64,000 nucleotides of DNA, taken from Lysinibacillus_B sp050613145. Its GTDB lineage: Bacteria > Bacillota > Bacilli > Bacillales_A > Planococcaceae. Below, one piece after another: positions 8,597 to 18,163 of this stretch (the first letter of the stretch is position 1; every line of letters starts with the position of its first letter). The translations under genes were made by a program, and so were the position numbers. The stretch covers positions 2,356,001-2,420,000 of the forward strand of contig NZ_CP192507.1 in assembly GCF_050613145.1 (NCBI RefSeq), in the 5' to 3' direction. The notes beneath the pieces are model-generated. The model did no database searches. It was not told the origin of the DNA and was given only the letters and a program-made list of their open reading frames with translations.

Positions 8597-10127
8597 ACCT
8601 TTAACTATGATCGGCATCGTTTGCATGATGTCCCTTATCCTTTTCAATGGACCAACCTCTATATACCATTATTTAACAATAGCACAGTTATTATTTGTAC
8701 CTATTGTCGTAGAGCAGCTGGTGTTGTTGAAAAGATGGCAAAAAATCATTATCGGCATCGGACAATTCAGTGTCACCATACTCTATTTTTCACAGCATGA
8801 AGGGGTAATACTATTTTGCATCCTCGCTTATTTAATGAGTACATTTACTATTGCATTGCTTGGCATTGAACGATTTTTAAGACGTGGCTTTGTTAATACT
8901 GCTGAGATAATGATTGATATTGGATTAGTCTACCTGGTAATGGGTGGGCTATGGTTTCTAGCATTCCATTTACAAATTGATACAGGCTTCAGTCCAATCA
9001 TTACTTGGTTAACAGCGATTCATTTTCACTACTCTGCATTTTTACTATGTATTTCAGTTGGGTTAATTGGTCGCCTGTACATGACGCGCTATTACCGTTT
9101 TTGCTGTACTGTTATTGCGGCAGGACCTATGTTAGTGGCGGTCGGCATTACATTTTCTAGAATCGTTGAAATATTAGCTGTTAGTTTATATGTCGTAGTG
9201 ATTTTTAGTATTAGTTATTTGGTGATGAAATGGAAGCTACCTAGGTGGCAAGGATTGTTTATCCGCCTCGCCTTTTCAACATTGTGCTTCACCATTATTT
9301 GGTCACTCTTATATGCTTTTAGTAATTTAACTGGAATAGTGCTTGTAGACATTCCTACTATGCTCGATTTCCATGGCATATTTAATTGTTTAGGATTTGG
9401 TCTCGTCATTGTACTTGCTTGGAGTCTTTCTATTCCACCAACAAAACACCAGGATTACCTCTTCCCTGTTAGTCAAATACGCGGAAGACTCATTACTTCT
9501 AATGAGCCCCATCCAGGTTTAGTCGACGATATGGCTGATTTCATTGATAAAGAAAAGATACCTGCTTTAATATGTGATTTTTATGAACAGACAACTCATT
9601 TTCACTTAACGGCGTCTGTCCAATGGGCAACATGGTTTAAACCAATGGCATTTATTTATCAATTTATTAGCCGGCGTATGGGCCAACTCAATTTACCATA
9701 CTCGTCACGGTCTGCTGTGATGGACGGACAAATATGGAAAGTGAACGCGATGCTCGATGGTCGTGAAAAGCCTCGTGTCTGGCAACGATCCATTCAAGGG
9801 CAACCCGTTTTTAATGCTATTTATTCACAGCATCAATATGAGAATCAGCGATATATGAACATCGCTCTGCCACTCCCCTTCTCATCTATGCACGGCATCT
9901 TACAACTTTCCACCAAAAATAATCGCCTGTATTTAACGAGTGATGTACAAGGTGATGCTGGCACTTATTTAGCCATTGGTAAATCTATTTTCAAAATGCC
10001 CTTACACGAATATTTTGTGATGCGAGAGGAACAAGAGAGACTAATAGCTACACATGAGATGACGCTGTTTGGCAAAGCATTTTTACATATCGACTATACG
10101 ATTCGACGAAAAGACAATATGTATTAA
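8565..10127 (+). CDS. yndJ: YndJ-like polytopic membrane protein
   Basis: A 520-residue protein. Roughly ten hydrophobic segments occupy residues 15-310, followed by a soluble C-terminal half of about 200 residues. The order after yndG and yndH and the length match B. subtilis YndJ (usual length about 550). GGAAGG precedes the ATG inside the end of yndH, so translation is probably coupled. Function is unknown. The soluble part has beta-rich segments but no catalytic motif that I recognise. A strong hairpin terminator follows. Confidence 0.75.
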   Translation: MLDSLRRVLLRPLTMIGIVCMMSLILFNGPTSIYHYLTIAQLLFVPIVVEQLVLLKRWQKIIIGIGQFSVTILYFSQHEGVILFCILAYLMSTFTIALLGIERFLRRGFVNTAEIMIDIGLVYLVMGGLWFLAFHLQIDTGFSPIITWLTAIHFHYSAFLLCISVGLIGRLYMTRYYRFCCTVIAAGPMLVAVGITFSRIVEILAVSLYVVVIFSISYLVMKWKLPRWQGLFIRLAFSTLCFTIIWSLLYAFSNLTGIVLVDIPTMLDFHGIFNCLGFGLVIVLAWSLSIPPTKHQDYLFPVSQIRGRLITSNEPHPGLVDDMADFIDKEKIPALICDFYEQTTHFHLTASVQWATWFKPMAFIYQFISRRMGQLNLPYSSRSAVMDGQIWKVNAMLDGREKPRVWQRSIQGQPVFNAIYSQHQYENQRYMNIALPLPFSSMHGILQLSTKNNRLYLTSDVQGDAGTYLAIGKSIFKMPLHEYFVMREEQERLIATHEMTLFGKAFLHIDYTIRRKDNMY

Positions 10128-10259
10128 ATAAAACAAGAAGCCTTCGAACGATCCAAACTTCAATTTTACGAACAATTATCATCTACCTAATTTTTTGATT
10201 ACTTATTTATCTTTCTATATCGATATATATCATCAACTAATATCTACTTTATGAATAGT

Positions 10260-10300
10260 ACGTAGTAAAACCGACAAAATAATTGTCGGTTTTACTACGT
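10260..10300 (+). terminator. Strong bidirectional terminator-like hairpin
   Basis: Perfect 16-bp stem (ACGTAGTAAAACCGAC / GTCGGTTTTACTACGT) with 9-nt loop, between the convergent yndJ operon and the YebE-like gene. The T-tail is poor, but location and stability suit a shared terminator. Confidence 0.7.
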
Positions 10301-10450
10301 AATCATCAAAATAAACATTTTATTTCTTCACATACTATTCCAATAAATAATTAAAATACTAATAAAAACAGATAACGTAAAACTTTTTTTAAAAAAAGGA
10401 ATAAATATTCCGTAAAATACAAAAAATAATTTCTTCGTTATAATTTATTC

Positions 10451-10960
10451 TTATTTCAATCTATTTAGTAAAAACCCTCCTTTAAATGAATTTGGTTCGT
10501 AAGTGACTACAAATGCAGTAGGTTCATAACTACTTATAATTTCATTTAACTCCTTAACACGGTTTCTCTTAGCTAAAATTTCATATTTATACCTTTGGCT
10601 ATCTCTTCCTTCACCGACATAAACAGTGACTGCAAACCCCTTTGCTCTGATAAATTCTAAGAAGGCATTATTTCTTGAATTAGTGTTAATCGTTACATAC
10701 ACATACCCAATTGCTAATTTATTTTCAATCCTTGTACCAACAATTAAGCCTAAACCAAACCCTAAAGCATATACAATCATCGCTAATAAACTTTGATCTC
10801 CACTAAATACTAAAGACAATCCAAAGACATAAATCAACATTTCAAAGAAACCTATTATCGATGCAAATACAGGTAAATTTTTCACTAAAAAAATTGTTCT
10901 TAAAGTTAGCAATGGTACATACACAAGTTGCAAAAATAATATCAATATAATATTTTGCAT
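10451..10960 (-). CDS. UPF0316 / DUF2179 membrane protein (YebE-like)
   Basis: A 169-residue protein with three membrane segments in residues 1-80. A cytoplasmic DUF2179-type domain of about 70 residues follows (RNNAFLEFIRAKGFAVTVYV, then YKYEILAKRNRVKELNEII). Length and layout match the UPF0316 family, to which B. subtilis YebE belongs. DUF2179 resembles small ligand-binding domains found at the end of YitT-type proteins, but no ligand is established. The ATG at 10960 is preceded by AGAAGGGATT. It stands alone. Confidence 0.82.
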   Translation of the reverse strand: MQNIILILFLQLVYVPLLTLRTIFLVKNLPVFASIIGFFEMLIYVFGLSLVFSGDQSLLAMIVYALGFGLGLIVGTRIENKLAIGYVYVTINTNSRNNAFLEFIRAKGFAVTVYVGEGRDSQRYKYEILAKRNRVKELNEIISSYEPTAFVVTYEPNSFKGGFLLNRLK

Positions 10961-11254
10961 TTAATCCCTTCTCCCTTTAAATATTTAATAGTATAGTACG
11001 AATATACAGTACCCACTTTCTATTCGTAAACACCAAAAATCTAATTAAATAGAATATTCAGTTTTTAATACGTACTTTATATCTAATTCAAAGAAAGATA
11101 TAGATTGGTTCTTTTTGTAGCTACTCCAGTTTATTCCTATAAGCCCTTATTGATAACATTTTTTACCACAACTAATTTTATCCACAAAATTCTCTCTTTA
11201 AATCATTTTATCAACAAAATTTGCTAAAAAGGTCTTTTTTTCCTAAAACAAAGA

Positions 11255-11266
11255 AAACAAACGTTC
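11255..11266 (+). promoter_or_regulatory. Possible degenerate LexA (SOS) box
   Basis: AAAC-aaac-GTTC differs by one base from the Bacillus LexA core GAAC-N4-GTTC and lies 20 bp before a uvrX remnant, a gene type normally under SOS control. Weak on its own. Confidence 0.35.
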
Positions 11267-11284
11267 TTTTCGAAAGGTATTTCC

Positions 11285-11509
11285 ATGCAAGAATCTTTAC
11301 CAAACCGTTTCATTGTATGTATCGATGTGAAAAACATTTATGCGAGTTGTTTAGCTTTGCTTGAGGGTTTAGACGTTATGAAAGTGACTACTGCTGTTAT
11401 TGATAACTTTCAACAACTAGGAAGTGTTGTGCTCGCGGCATCACACCCAATGAAAGAACGATTTGATATTAAAACAGAAGCAGAAGATAAGTGCCATTTA
11501 GGTGGATAG
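11285..11509 (+). pseudogene. Truncated Y-family DNA polymerase (UvrX-like) remnant
   Basis: Seventy-four residues match the N-terminus of UvrX/YqjW-type error-prone polymerases: FIVCIDVKNIYASCLALLEG contains the catalytic-aspartate block, and SVVLAASHPMKERFDIKTEA matches the next conserved segment. An intact protein has over 400 residues. The frame stops at 11507-11509, and the following 100 bp show no further polymerase motif. The palm, finger and little-finger parts are lost, so it cannot polymerise DNA. Confidence 0.72.
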
Positions 11510-11611
11510 GTGCTGCACCACAAAAGTTAGAATAAAAAATCCACTCTTGCTGTCAAAGTGACGGATACAAAATGTCAGTATACGAGCCAGATGTTTTAAA
11601 AGGAGGAGCAA

Positions 11612-12337
11612 ATGAAAAGTTCTGATGCTCAGTTGAAAAATCGTGGAAAGATTACAATGGAAGATTTGCAACACTACAATAATCATACCAAAATGGAACT
11701 CTTGAAAATGATGAAATCCAAAGAAGCATACAAAAGAACAATCGCTGTAAAATTACTATCAGAGAAACATGATTTAAGCGATAAGTTGACCCATTTGTTT
11801 CTTTATACACTTACACAAGAAAAAAAACTTTATACAAAAATAGAATTATGTAATGCACTTTCAAAAGGGAATGTTACATCTGCGAAAGTTATGGTCAACT
11901 ATTTAGGGAAGATCGGTACTAACCAACATAACGTATTACCTACTCATGGCTTCAATAAGAATAGCTATCCTTTGCCTAGGGACATTATTGCTAGAACTTT
12001 AGCTCAGATGGATGAAGAAATTCTACCGGTATTAATAGCTGTACTAAAAACAGACAATCTCCTTGCAATTAGAGAAGTCATTGACGCAATAGGGTTTATT
12101 TGTTTTTACCATAAACTGCATCACCATTCTCCAATAATCGATGCACTAATGTTATGTTTAAAGGACCATTACAATGATGACATTACCCGTTGGAAATTGG
12201 TGAGATCGTTTGAAAGCTTTAACGACAGCAATGTGATTAATACGCTTATAAGGATTGAACAACATGATAAGCAACCAATTATAAGAAATGAAGCCCATAG
12301 ATCGCTAAAAATTGTAACTAACCGTATGAAAAGTTGA
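11612..12337 (+). CDS. HEAT-repeat-like alpha-helical protein, unknown function
   Basis: A 241-residue soluble protein with successive helix pairs of HEAT/PBS type (for example YKRTIAVKLLSEKHDLSDKL, PRDIIARTLAQMDEEILPVL and AIREVIDAIGFICFYHKL). HEAT solenoids are protein-binding scaffolds or, in the AlkD group, DNA glycosylases; I see no AlkD catalytic pattern. A near-ideal AAAGGAGGAGCAA precedes the ATG at 11612. It follows a decayed uvrX gene, and its own role is unknown. Confidence 0.7.
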   Translation: MKSSDAQLKNRGKITMEDLQHYNNHTKMELLKMMKSKEAYKRTIAVKLLSEKHDLSDKLTHLFLYTLTQEKKLYTKIELCNALSKGNVTSAKVMVNYLGKIGTNQHNVLPTHGFNKNSYPLPRDIIARTLAQMDEEILPVLIAVLKTDNLLAIREVIDAIGFICFYHKLHHHSPIIDALMLCLKDHYNDDITRWKLVRSFESFNDSNVINTLIRIEQHDKQPIIRNEAHRSLKIVTNRMKS

Positions 12338-12370
12338 AAAATCACTTATTTAAGAAGGGTTGCACATAAA

Positions 12371-12408
12371 AAACACATATTCGTCCACAAAGGGACGAGT
12401 ATGTGTTT
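12371..12408. terminator. Bidirectional terminator between convergent genes
   Basis: A 16-bp stem (AAACACATATTCGTCC / GGACGAGTATGTGTTT, one G-U pair) with U-run on the minus strand. It serves the CPBP gene and possibly the HEAT-like gene. Confidence 0.75.
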
Positions 12409-12558
12409 GAATACCCATGGTTCCACCCAAATTCCTACTTATGCTTTGTATCAGTAGCTCACTTTAATATTTGTACAAATTAGATTCATGGAATTGTGTT
12501 TATTGAATGGATCACCTAATTTATTTGAACGAGAGGCTATTTTTACAAATTGATTATT

Positions 12559-13161
12559 TTAATATTGTATCCCAATTTCCCCATCTCGAATTTTTTTCAC
12601 ACTCCAGTAATTATTCAGTAAGTGGATCATGATGGATGCCCACAAGTTTTCAGTTATCATAAAGGCTACTCCAGTTATAATTCCCAACCAAAAGGTATGA
12701 AATAATAAAAACGGCTGCCCTTTATATTGGTCTGAAATGTGCACTAGCATAAAAAGAAAGGCAGTCATAATCACTCCCCAAAATGGATTGAACATCTCTA
12801 TCATAAGTGGCTGGATCACGCCTCTGAACAAAAACTCTTCTAATATAGAAGGGAGCAGAACAATACCAATCAAACTCAATTCTTTATTGTTTACCAGTTG
12901 CACAATGACGTTTGATCCTTTTGTGTTAGGAAAATAGCCTTTCCCTGCTTTTATTACAATAAACGTATAAAGACTAACAGCGAAGAAACCAACTAAACCG
13001 ACGATTAAGCTAAATACGCCCTCTTGTAATGAAAAGAGATGCGTAATAGAGACAAATATGTTTTTTGAAGACGTTATATTTAATAAGACAATTGCTATTA
13101 CCGCAAAAATAATATTTCCAACAATTAATTGAAGAAAAATCTCCTTATCACTCTGTTTCAT
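12559..13161 (-). CDS. CPBP-family intramembrane glutamic endopeptidase
   Basis: A 200-residue polytopic membrane protein with the Abi/CAAX-protease core. Motif 1 EEFLFRG lies near residues 108-114, and a downstream histidine sits in LFMLVHISDQ near residue 144. A third motif in the last helix (SIMIHLLNNY) supplies another His and Asn. These enzymes cleave within membranes and in Firmicutes are linked to bacteriocin self-immunity or prenyl-protein-type processing; the substrate is unknown. GGAGGAAGT precedes the ATG. Confidence 0.84.
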   Translation of the reverse strand: MKQSDKEIFLQLIVGNIIFAVIAIVLLNITSSKNIFVSITHLFSLQEGVFSLIVGLVGFFAVSLYTFIVIKAGKGYFPNTKGSNVIVQLVNNKELSLIGIVLLPSILEEFLFRGVIQPLMIEMFNPFWGVIMTAFLFMLVHISDQYKGQPFLLFHTFWLGIITGVAFMITENLWASIMIHLLNNYWSVKKIRDGEIGIQY

Positions 13162-13253
13162 ACTTCCTCCAACATTATATAGTATCGTTTATCACCGTAA
13201 TTTTTGATTGACTATATAATTATTCAAAAATTTTACAATACGTTTTAAGTTTA

Positions 13254-13421
13254 TCAAATCGCCTTTGCTGTTACCATACTTTTTCCAGTTTGTTTACCGT
13301 CAAATGGACCGCCCAATAAGTAAATTGGCTCTTGCTTTTGTATAATGAAAATAATCGCTTTATGTGTATACTTTTTAGAAATGAAAAGATATGGCAGCGA
13401 CGAGATTTCTGTGAATGAAAG
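13254..13421 (-). pseudogene. Possible coding remnant, unknown family
   Basis: An open frame of 55 codons with no start codon, bounded upstream by a stop. It ends with a protein-like tail (PIYLLGGPFDGKQTGKSMVT). The remainder of the 13162-13553 gap has only the terminator described next. The composition looks coding, but I do not recognise the family; it may be the 3' end of a lost gene. Confidence 0.35.
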
Positions 13422-13455
13422 TTAAATCTATCACGATTAAATAAGACCAATATAA

Positions 13456-13484
13456 AAAGGGCTTCTCCTTCTGGATAGCCCTTT
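13456..13484 (-). terminator. Terminator of acyl-CoA synthetase gene
   Basis: Stem AAAGGGCT / AGCCCTTT with an inner TCC/GGA pair, and a U-tract on the minus strand. It lies about 70 bp past the synthetase stop. Confidence 0.78.
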
Positions 13485-13553
13485 CCTCATATTGTTATTC
13501 AGTTCGAATCCCAACATCATATGAATACTTGATAGTTGAATTGATAAATTAAC

Positions 13554-15098
13554 TCAAACCATTTCCTTCAATTTTGATTTTTGAATTTTTCCTGCGGGTG
13601 TCATAGGCACATTATCTACAAATATAAACTTCTTTGGAATCTTATAATTTGCTAACCTTTCCTGACAATACGCCATTAGCTCTTCAGCACTCACTTCCTG
13701 TCCAGGTCTTTTGACAATAAAATAGTGCCCAACCTCTCCATAAAATGGATCCGGTACACCTATACCTGCGACAAGTTGAACAGCTGGATGTTTAGTTAAC
13801 AAATTTTCTATTTCAGCTGGAAACACATTAAATCCTGCCTGAATATATATTTCCTTTTTCCGACCTTTAAAGCTAATATACCCCTCATCATCTTTTATCA
13901 CCATATCCCCTGTATATAACCATCCCTCTTCAGAAAATGTTTCTTTTGTATTTTGTTTATCTTGATAATATCCTTTTGCCACACATTCTCCTTTAATAGC
14001 CAGTTCACCTAATTCACCATTCGGAACGGGATTTCTCTGTTGGTCTACAACTTGCAATTCAAAATCCCCTATTGCTGCTCCAATAGTAGATTTTATTTTC
14101 TTTATGGAATCTCCTATTTTAGTTAAAATACAAGCGCCCGAACTCTCACTTAAGCCGTATAAATTCACAATATGGACTTTTGGCAATACAGCCTTCACTT
14201 TTTCAACTAACGCTGGTTCAATATTTGATCCACCAACAACACTTACTCGAATGGAAGACAAATTATAGTTTGACAAGTCTGGTTGATTAAAAATCATCAA
14301 ATACATCGTTGGCACTCCTGCAAATACCGTAACCCCGTACTGTTCAATCGATGCTAAAATTGCTGATGGTTTAAATTCTGGAATGAGGACTGCGGATGCT
14401 TTGGCAACTAAGGCTGATATTATTTGACATGTAATGCCTCCAACATGGTTCAGAGGTAAGTTTTGAATGAATACATCCTCCTCTTTAATGGATAGATGCT
14501 CTACTTCTGCAATCGCTGCTGCTAATATGCTTTTATGAGTAATCATTACCCCTTTTGGTTGTCCTGTTGTACCTGATGTATAAATCATAATTGCCACATC
14601 ATCTTCACTTACTTGATTTTTATAACTATCTAATTTGATACTTTCATCATCTTGTAACATCTGTTCAAAGGAAATGCCTTTTGCAGATACTCCATTAATA
14701 TAAATATATGAAGTAACTGTTGATAATTTTTCTTGATATGATTCGAAGAAATGAATGAAATTAAATTCTTCAGATTGATTTAATGAAATAATACATTTGA
14801 CTTCAGCATGATTAATCATGTAGAGGAGTTCATTTTCTCGGTAGCGAGGACTTAAAGCTACAACAGCAATCCCTATTTTCGTAGCAGCAAAAAAAGAAAT
14901 TAACCATTCTGTCTGATTGTTAGCCAAAATACCGATTTTATCTCCCCGCTGTAAACCTATTTTTATAAAATTTTTCGCTACTTTTTCGGAAATAATATCT
15001 AACTGCTTAAAAGTTAACTGTTTATGCCCCTCAATGAGAAAGGGTTTGTTTTCAAAATTCAACATCGCATCGTCCATATAGCGACCAATGATTTGCAT
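13554..15098 (-). CDS. AMP-forming acyl-CoA synthetase (class I adenylate-forming enzyme)
   Basis: A 514-residue ligase that activates a carboxylic acid with ATP and CoA via an acyl-adenylate. The P-loop-like A3 motif YTSGTTGQPKGVMITH lies near residues 173-188, A5 LYGLSESSG near 317, A7 YTGDMVIKDDEG near 391, the hinge FKGRKKEIYIQAGFNVFP near 405-422, and the C-terminal lysine in MTPAGKIQKSKL. Chain-length specificity cannot be read. I chose ATG 15098 over GTG 15101 because AAGGAG then has normal spacing. It has its own terminator and probably its own promoter, separate from the sigma-54 operon upstream, though its chemistry fits that island. Confidence 0.9.
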   Translation of the reverse strand: MQIIGRYMDDAMLNFENKPFLIEGHKQLTFKQLDIISEKVAKNFIKIGLQRGDKIGILANNQTEWLISFFAATKIGIAVVALSPRYRENELLYMINHAEVKCIISLNQSEEFNFIHFFESYQEKLSTVTSYIYINGVSAKGISFEQMLQDDESIKLDSYKNQVSEDDVAIMIYTSGTTGQPKGVMITHKSILAAAIAEVEHLSIKEEDVFIQNLPLNHVGGITCQIISALVAKASAVLIPEFKPSAILASIEQYGVTVFAGVPTMYLMIFNQPDLSNYNLSSIRVSVVGGSNIEPALVEKVKAVLPKVHIVNLYGLSESSGACILTKIGDSIKKIKSTIGAAIGDFELQVVDQQRNPVPNGELGELAIKGECVAKGYYQDKQNTKETFSEEGWLYTGDMVIKDDEGYISFKGRKKEIYIQAGFNVFPAEIENLLTKHPAVQLVAGIGVPDPFYGEVGHYFIVKRPGQEVSAEELMAYCQERLANYKIPKKFIFVDNVPMTPAGKIQKSKLKEMV

Positions 15099-15231
15099 CA
15101 CAGCACTCCTTTTCTGAAAAACTATTTTTTCATGTTATACCTATATAAGTTGAACTATTTATTACTTGTTCTATTCGCACTGAGCACTGAACTGCAGAAA
15201 ATCGCACGAATAGTTACAAGTTTCCCCTAAT

Positions 15232-15286
15232 AAAAAGAGCCTCTAAATAAACGTATATACCAACTGTTTATCTAGATGCTCTTTTT
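15232..15286. terminator. Long hairpin terminator after nitronate-monooxygenase-like gene
   Basis: 21-base arms (15232-15252 and 15266-15286) with two mismatches. A/U tracts on both sides make it bidirectional. It ends the minus-strand carboxylase operon. Confidence 0.8.
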
Positions 15287-15336
15287 TAAGTATTCATTTT
15301 ATGTTAATCTCCGGTCTCCAAAATAGCGTCAAATTA

Positions 15337-16314
15337 CTATACATTAGCAAAAGCATTTAGTTTTTCTGTTAACTGTTGCTTCGCCTCTTCATATTGCATA
15401 TATAGCTTATCGACGTATTGCTGCGTTGATGTAATTTCTTTAATGGCACCAATCCCTTGCCCGCTACCCCAAATATCTTTCCATACTTTTACACCAGCCT
15501 CCTTAAAATTCATCGCCGATGGGCCGCTTTCTTTTAAATTGTCTGGATCTAAACCTGTGTTTACAATCGATGGTTTTAAATAATTGCCGTGAACACCTGT
15601 AAATAAATTACTATACACAATATCTTCTGCTGTGCTATCCACAATCATTTGCTTATACTCGTCTTTTGCAATGGCCTCATGTGTCGCAATAAACGGTGAA
15701 CCAATATAAGCAAAATCAGCCCCCATTGCTTGTGCTGCCAGTATAGAGTGTCCTTTAGCGATTGACCCGGATAATGCAAGTGGTCCATCAAACCATTCCC
15801 GAATTTCTTGTACAAGTGCAAAAGGGCTTTGCTGACCCGCATGACCGCCTGCACCAGTTGCTACCGCAATTAAACCATCCGCCCCTTTGCTGATTGCTTT
15901 TTTCGCAAATTTATTATCAATCACGTCATGTAGCGCGATACCGCCATAGCTATGTGCCGCTTTAAATACTTCCTCACGGGCGCCAAGTGATGTAATAATA
16001 ATTGGCACTTTATACTTCACACACAGCTCCATGTCCTGTTCTAGACGATCGTTTGTTTTATGCACAATTTGATTAATAGCAAACGGTGCGGCTGGCTTAT
16101 CTGGATTTTTCGCATTATAACTTGCTAATTCTTCTGTAATTTCTGCCAACCATTCATCTAATAAACTAGCAGGTCGCGCATTTAATGCTGGCATTGAGCC
16201 AACAATCCCCGCCTTACATTGAGCAATAACAAGCTTTGGATTACTAATAATAAAAAGTGGTGCTGCAATAACTGGTAAACGCAACTTTTGTAACACTGTT
16301 GGTACTGTTCCCAT
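15337..16314 (-). CDS. Nitronate monooxygenase-like FMN protein (NPD family)
   Basis: A 325-residue TIM-barrel flavoprotein of the nitronate monooxygenase/2-nitropropane dioxygenase family. Conserved blocks are LPVIAAPLFIISNPKLV at the N-terminus, GADGLIAVATGAGGHAGQ (FMN phosphate/catalytic-His region) near residues 144-161, and ALSGSIAKGHSILAAQAMGA near 181-200. Members oxidise propionate 3-nitronate or act as enoyl-like flavoproteins; many in catabolic operons have unassigned reactions. GGGGGAATTG precedes the ATG. It is the last gene of the presumed sigma-54 operon after the carboxylase subunits, suggesting a role in handling an acyl-CoA intermediate or toxic side-product. Confidence 0.83.
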   Translation of the reverse strand: MGTVPTVLQKLRLPVIAAPLFIISNPKLVIAQCKAGIVGSMPALNARPASLLDEWLAEITEELASYNAKNPDKPAAPFAINQIVHKTNDRLEQDMELCVKYKVPIIITSLGAREEVFKAAHSYGGIALHDVIDNKFAKKAISKGADGLIAVATGAGGHAGQQSPFALVQEIREWFDGPLALSGSIAKGHSILAAQAMGADFAYIGSPFIATHEAIAKDEYKQMIVDSTAEDIVYSNLFTGVHGNYLKPSIVNTGLDPDNLKESGPSAMNFKEAGVKVWKDIWGSGQGIGAIKEITSTQQYVDKLYMQYEEAKQQLTEKLNAFANV

Positions 16315-16327
16315 TTCAATTCCCCCT

Positions 16328-16540
16328 TTATTCTACCTCTACTAAATGATCATCGACATTTACAAAATCGCCTTCTGCTACGTATACATTCTTTACGATA
16401 CCAGCTGCTTCAGCTGATATTGGAATTTCCATTTTCATCGATTCTAATATAACTACTTCTTCGCCAGCCGATACTTGCTGTCCTTCTTGTACTAACAATT
16501 TCCAAAGCGTGCCTGCCATCGTCGCTTTAATTACTGTCAT
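16328..16540 (-). CDS. Biotinyl (BCCP-type) carrier protein
   Basis: A 70-residue minimal biotinyl domain with the canonical biotinylation motif ESMKMEIPI (lysine near residue 36) and the mirrored lipoyl-fold sequence VAEGDFVNVDDHLVEVE. It carries carboxybiotin between a biotin carboxylase and the carboxyltransferase encoded just upstream (12 bp gap). Free-standing small BCCPs of this type accompany catabolic acyl-CoA carboxylases in Bacilli (compare YngHB). GGGGGAC precedes the ATG. The biotin carboxylase partner is not in the window. Confidence 0.92.
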   Translation of the reverse strand: MTVIKATMAGTLWKLLVQEGQQVSAGEEVVILESMKMEIPISAEAAGIVKNVYVAEGDFVNVDDHLVEVE

Positions 16541-16552
16541 ATTAAGTCCCCC

Positions 16553-18115
16553 TTAACTTAAAATCGTCCCATGTTTTTTTGCTGGCAATGGATATTCTTT
16601 ATTCGCAAATGTCTCGTAGCGTGCAATTAGTTCGTCACGTAAACTGCTCGGTGCAATTAAATCGTCTACTACTAAATCACTTGCTAGTTTATAAATATCA
16701 TAACCTGCACGATATTCATCTCTTAGCTTTTGAATCGTTTGTGCCTTTTCTTTAGGGTCTTCAATCGCTGCTAGCTTATTAAAATGCACTGCATTAATCG
16801 CTGCTTCTGGACCCATAATCGCAATTTCTGCTGACGGTAAGGCAATTGTTGTATCTGGGTCATATGCTGGTCCTGCCATCGCATAAATGCCTGCCCCATA
16901 CGCTTTACGCACAACAACGCACATTTTCGGTACCGTTGCCATCGAGCTTGCATAAATAAAATTTCGCCCTCGACGCAAAATGCCATCTTGTTCTACACGA
17001 CTCCCTACCATAAAGCCTGGTGTATCACATAAATAAAGTAACGGAATATTATATGCATCGCATGTCCATACAAAATTTGCACCCTTATCTGCAGACTCTG
17101 GGAAAATGGCGCCTCCCTTAACAGCCGGTTGATTGGCCACAATGCCAACAACTTTGCCGTCCAGTCTTGCAAAGCCGACAACTAGTTCTGACGCATAATC
17201 TTTTTGTACTTCTAAAAAGCTATCCGCATCTACAAGTGCCTCTATTAACTTGTGTACATCATACGGTTGGTTCGGATCTTTTGGAATAATGTTATCAATC
17301 ATAGCCGAATCTACTTTTGGTGCTACCGATTCTTTTACTGATAACGGAGCATCGAAACTATCTGGCAAATAGGAAATAAGTTTGCGTACAAGTTCTGCTG
17401 CCTCTTCTTCTGTTTCTACTTTAAAATCAATTGTCCCACTTTTTGTTGCATGCATCTTTGCTCCGCCTAGTTCTTCGACCCCAATTTTTTCACCTGTTGC
17501 CATTTGTACCATGCGCGGTGAAGCGATCGCCATTCCCGCAATTTTATCGACCATAATCGTAAAGTCACAAAATACTGGCATATAAGCTGTTCCTGCAAAA
17601 CATGGTCCGTAAAGTACGCCAATTTGCGGAATGCGTCCAGACATAATGCTATGATTATAAAAAATACGTCCACCTGAATATTTTTCTACGTGGTAACCAC
17701 CTGCCTCATCTATGCGTCCACCTGATGAATCGATTAAGTATACGACTGGTCGTTTGCCGCGTATTGCCGCCTCTTGAATACGTAGCACTTTCTCACCATG
17801 CTTATCGCCAATCGAACCTGCCTTCACCGTAAAATCACTCGCAGTAAAAAAGACGATGCGCTCCTCAATATGCCCTGTTCCTGCTACAACACCATCTGCT
17901 GGCAACCCTTTTTTGGTCGCATTTGCAAATAAACCCGTTTCATATAAAAGCTTTTGATCATCAAATAGCAGCTTTAAACGATCGCGCACAAACAGTTTAC
18001 CAATTTGCTTTATTTTTTCATGCCCGCTCTCAGGTCCGCCTTGCTTAATACGTTCCATCTCCTCATGTATTTTTTGTTCACGAGATTTTTCTTGCGCTTT
18101 AACTGCTTCACTCAT
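16553..18115 (-). CDS. Acyl-CoA carboxylase, carboxyltransferase (beta) subunit
   Basis: A 520-residue carboxyltransferase of the PccB/MccB/YngE type, transferring CO2 from carboxybiotin to an acyl-CoA. The N-half motif SGGRIDEAGGYHVEKYSGG (about residues 130-148) and oxyanion elements GPCFAGTAYMP are visible. In the C-half, LYLCDTPGFMVGSRVEQDGI and KAYGAGIYAMAGPAYDPD give the second crotonase domain. Full family length. AAAGGAGGAGATG precedes the ATG at 18115. It is followed by BCCP and lies in the operon read from the -24/-12 promoter at about 19060. Substrate could be propionyl-, methylcrotonyl- or geranyl-type CoA; it cannot be fixed from sequence alone. Confidence 0.9.
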   Translation of the reverse strand: MSEAVKAQEKSREQKIHEEMERIKQGGPESGHEKIKQIGKLFVRDRLKLLFDDQKLLYETGLFANATKKGLPADGVVAGTGHIEERIVFFTASDFTVKAGSIGDKHGEKVLRIQEAAIRGKRPVVYLIDSSGGRIDEAGGYHVEKYSGGRIFYNHSIMSGRIPQIGVLYGPCFAGTAYMPVFCDFTIMVDKIAGMAIASPRMVQMATGEKIGVEELGGAKMHATKSGTIDFKVETEEEAAELVRKLISYLPDSFDAPLSVKESVAPKVDSAMIDNIIPKDPNQPYDVHKLIEALVDADSFLEVQKDYASELVVGFARLDGKVVGIVANQPAVKGGAIFPESADKGANFVWTCDAYNIPLLYLCDTPGFMVGSRVEQDGILRRGRNFIYASSMATVPKMCVVVRKAYGAGIYAMAGPAYDPDTTIALPSAEIAIMGPEAAINAVHFNKLAAIEDPKEKAQTIQKLRDEYRAGYDIYKLASDLVVDDLIAPSSLRDELIARYETFANKEYPLPAKKHGTILS

Positions 18116-18163
18116 ATTACATCTCCTCCTTTACATCTCTTACTTATGCAAGTTTGATGCCAA

